Assembly: GCA_025363325.1 (NCBI GenBank)
Contig: JANYEF010000137.1
Coordinates: forward strand, 1-5,706
Direction of reading: 5' to 3'
From: Nitrospira sp.
Lineage (GTDB): Bacteria; Nitrospirota; Nitrospiria; Nitrospirales; Nitrospiraceae
DNA length: 5,706 bases
In this document: piece after piece, positions 5,124 through 5,706 of the stretch
Position numbering within the stretch: position 1 is the stretch's first letter
Layout of the letters: every line of letters begins with the position of its first letter
Notes under the pieces: generated by a model
Seen by the model: only the letters and a program-made list of their open reading frames with translations
Databases searched by the model: none
Told to the model about the DNA's origin: nothing
Position numbers and translations under genes: made by a program

Positions 5124-5675
5124 ATGAACGCAGTCCTCGCCCACTCCATCGTGCGGTCGCTATGTTTCGTCGTGCTGATGCTCGCGGTTCCGGTCGGGGC
5201 CGGGTGGAGCGCGACAGTGGAGGTCTACTATTCGCCGGACGATGCGCCACTCGATCGCCTGGCGACGCTCTATGGGCATGCACACCGCTATCTCTATGTG
5301 GCGGTCTATGTGCTGACCTCTCCCCGTGCCGTGGAGGCGATGGTTGCCGCGAAGAAGCGGGGAGTCGATGTGCGATTGATCACCGATCGGCAGCGCACCG
5401 AGGATGTCAAGCAGCGTACAGCACTCCATGCGCTGGATTTAGCCGGTATTCCCATTGTAGTGAACAAGCACGATAGACTGATGCACCTGAAGCAGGTCGT
5501 GATCGACGATGAGCTGAATGCCTCCGGCTCGATGAATCACACGACGAGCGGAAACCGTTACAACGATGAGCGGCTCGACGTCATTACTGATCACGCAATC
5601 ACCGTCAAGGCACGAGAGAAATTCCTTGCGATGTGGGACGATCACAATCGGTACCAGGCGTGGGATGCGCACTGA
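5124..5675 (+). CDS. Exported Nuc-like phospholipase D-family nuclease, single HKD motif
   Basis: The 183-residue product carries an N-terminal signal peptide (Arg11 before a hydrophobic core, residues 13-22, probable cleavage after Ala26 or Ala30), so it should act in the periplasm or outside the cell. One complete PLD active-site motif is present: His121, Lys123, Asp128, then Gly135-Ser136 and Asn138, with the downstream acidic residue in NDERLDVI (Glu149). Single-HKD proteins of this size, such as the plasmid-encoded endonuclease Nuc, dimerise to build one active site and cut nucleic acid without strong sequence preference. The fold matches that group: VEVYYSPDD strand, then VYVLTSPRAVEAMVAAKKRGVDVRLITD (61-88). 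The gene starts 2 bases after the preceding gene and lacks its own clear Shine-Dalgarno sequence. The nuclease assignment is by family; a phospholipase activity is less likely for this length. Confidence 0.88.
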   Translation: MNAVLAHSIVRSLCFVVLMLAVPVGAGWSATVEVYYSPDDAPLDRLATLYGHAHRYLYVAVYVLTSPRAVEAMVAAKKRGVDVRLITDRQRTEDVKQRTALHALDLAGIPIVVNKHDRLMHLKQVVIDDELNASGSMNHTTSGNRYNDERLDVITDHAITVKAREKFLAMWDDHNRYQAWDAH

Positions 5676-5680
5676 GCAAC

Positions 5681-5706
5681 ATGGCAGACTCGATCGAACA
5701 GACCGA
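5681..5706 (+). CDS. Possible start of a further gene (truncated by window edge)
   Basis: An ATG 5 bases after the nuclease stop opens a frame (MADSIEQT) that is still open at the window end. Only eight codons are visible and there is no strong Shine-Dalgarno sequence; the call rests on position in a tightly packed plus-strand run. No function can be assigned. Confidence 0.35.

Noticed and set aside
5108..5476. Cysteine-rich 122-codon frame overlapping the nuclease gene on the same strand
   Set aside because: It is an out-of-frame reading of the PLD-family gene, whose frame has a signal peptide and full HKD motif.

Overview
The window is a compact bacterial chromosome segment: a seven-gene minus-strand cluster for sulfur-carrier-dependent amino-acid biosynthesis, and a short divergent plus-strand pair ending in an exported phospholipase-D-type nuclease. 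The tight spacing, moderately high G+C and overall look of the proteins suggest a Nitrospira-like member of the Nitrospirota. That placement rests on recollection of similar proteins and is tentative.

Minus strand, in transcription order from a sigma70-type promoter at 4636-4663: thiS (ubiquitin-like sulfur carrier), cysK (O-acetylserine sulfhydrylase), a first moeB-type E1-like enzyme, thrC (zinc-ribbon threonine synthase), a CysO-like sulfur carrier, a stand-alone NIL-domain protein, and a second moeB paralog that runs off the left edge. thiS/cysK and thrC/cysO overlap by 4 bases, and cysO/NIL are 2 bases apart. The only larger gaps (70 and 108 bases) lie directly upstream of the two moeB genes, and each is filled by an inverted-repeat element.

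The cluster reads as two parallel modules, thiS-cysK-moeB and thrC-cysO-NIL-moeB. Each joins a carrier, a fold-type II PLP enzyme and an adenylating activator. In known systems MoeB/ThiF-type enzymes adenylate the carrier C-terminus so that it can be converted to a thiocarboxylate, which then supplies sulfur to a PLP enzyme. The first module looks like cysteine synthesis. The second pairs a CysO-like carrier with an enzyme whose family uses O-phosphohomoserine and with a NIL-domain protein, so it may serve threonine/homocysteine chemistry; this is an inference. No JAMM/Mec-type protease, rhodanese or serine acetyltransferase gene is visible here.

Plus strand: an unrecognised protein of about 125 residues (4744-5121) is followed 2 bases later by a Nuc-like PLD-family protein with a signal peptide and one intact HKD motif (5124-5675). 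A possible third gene begins at 5681 and is cut by the window edge.
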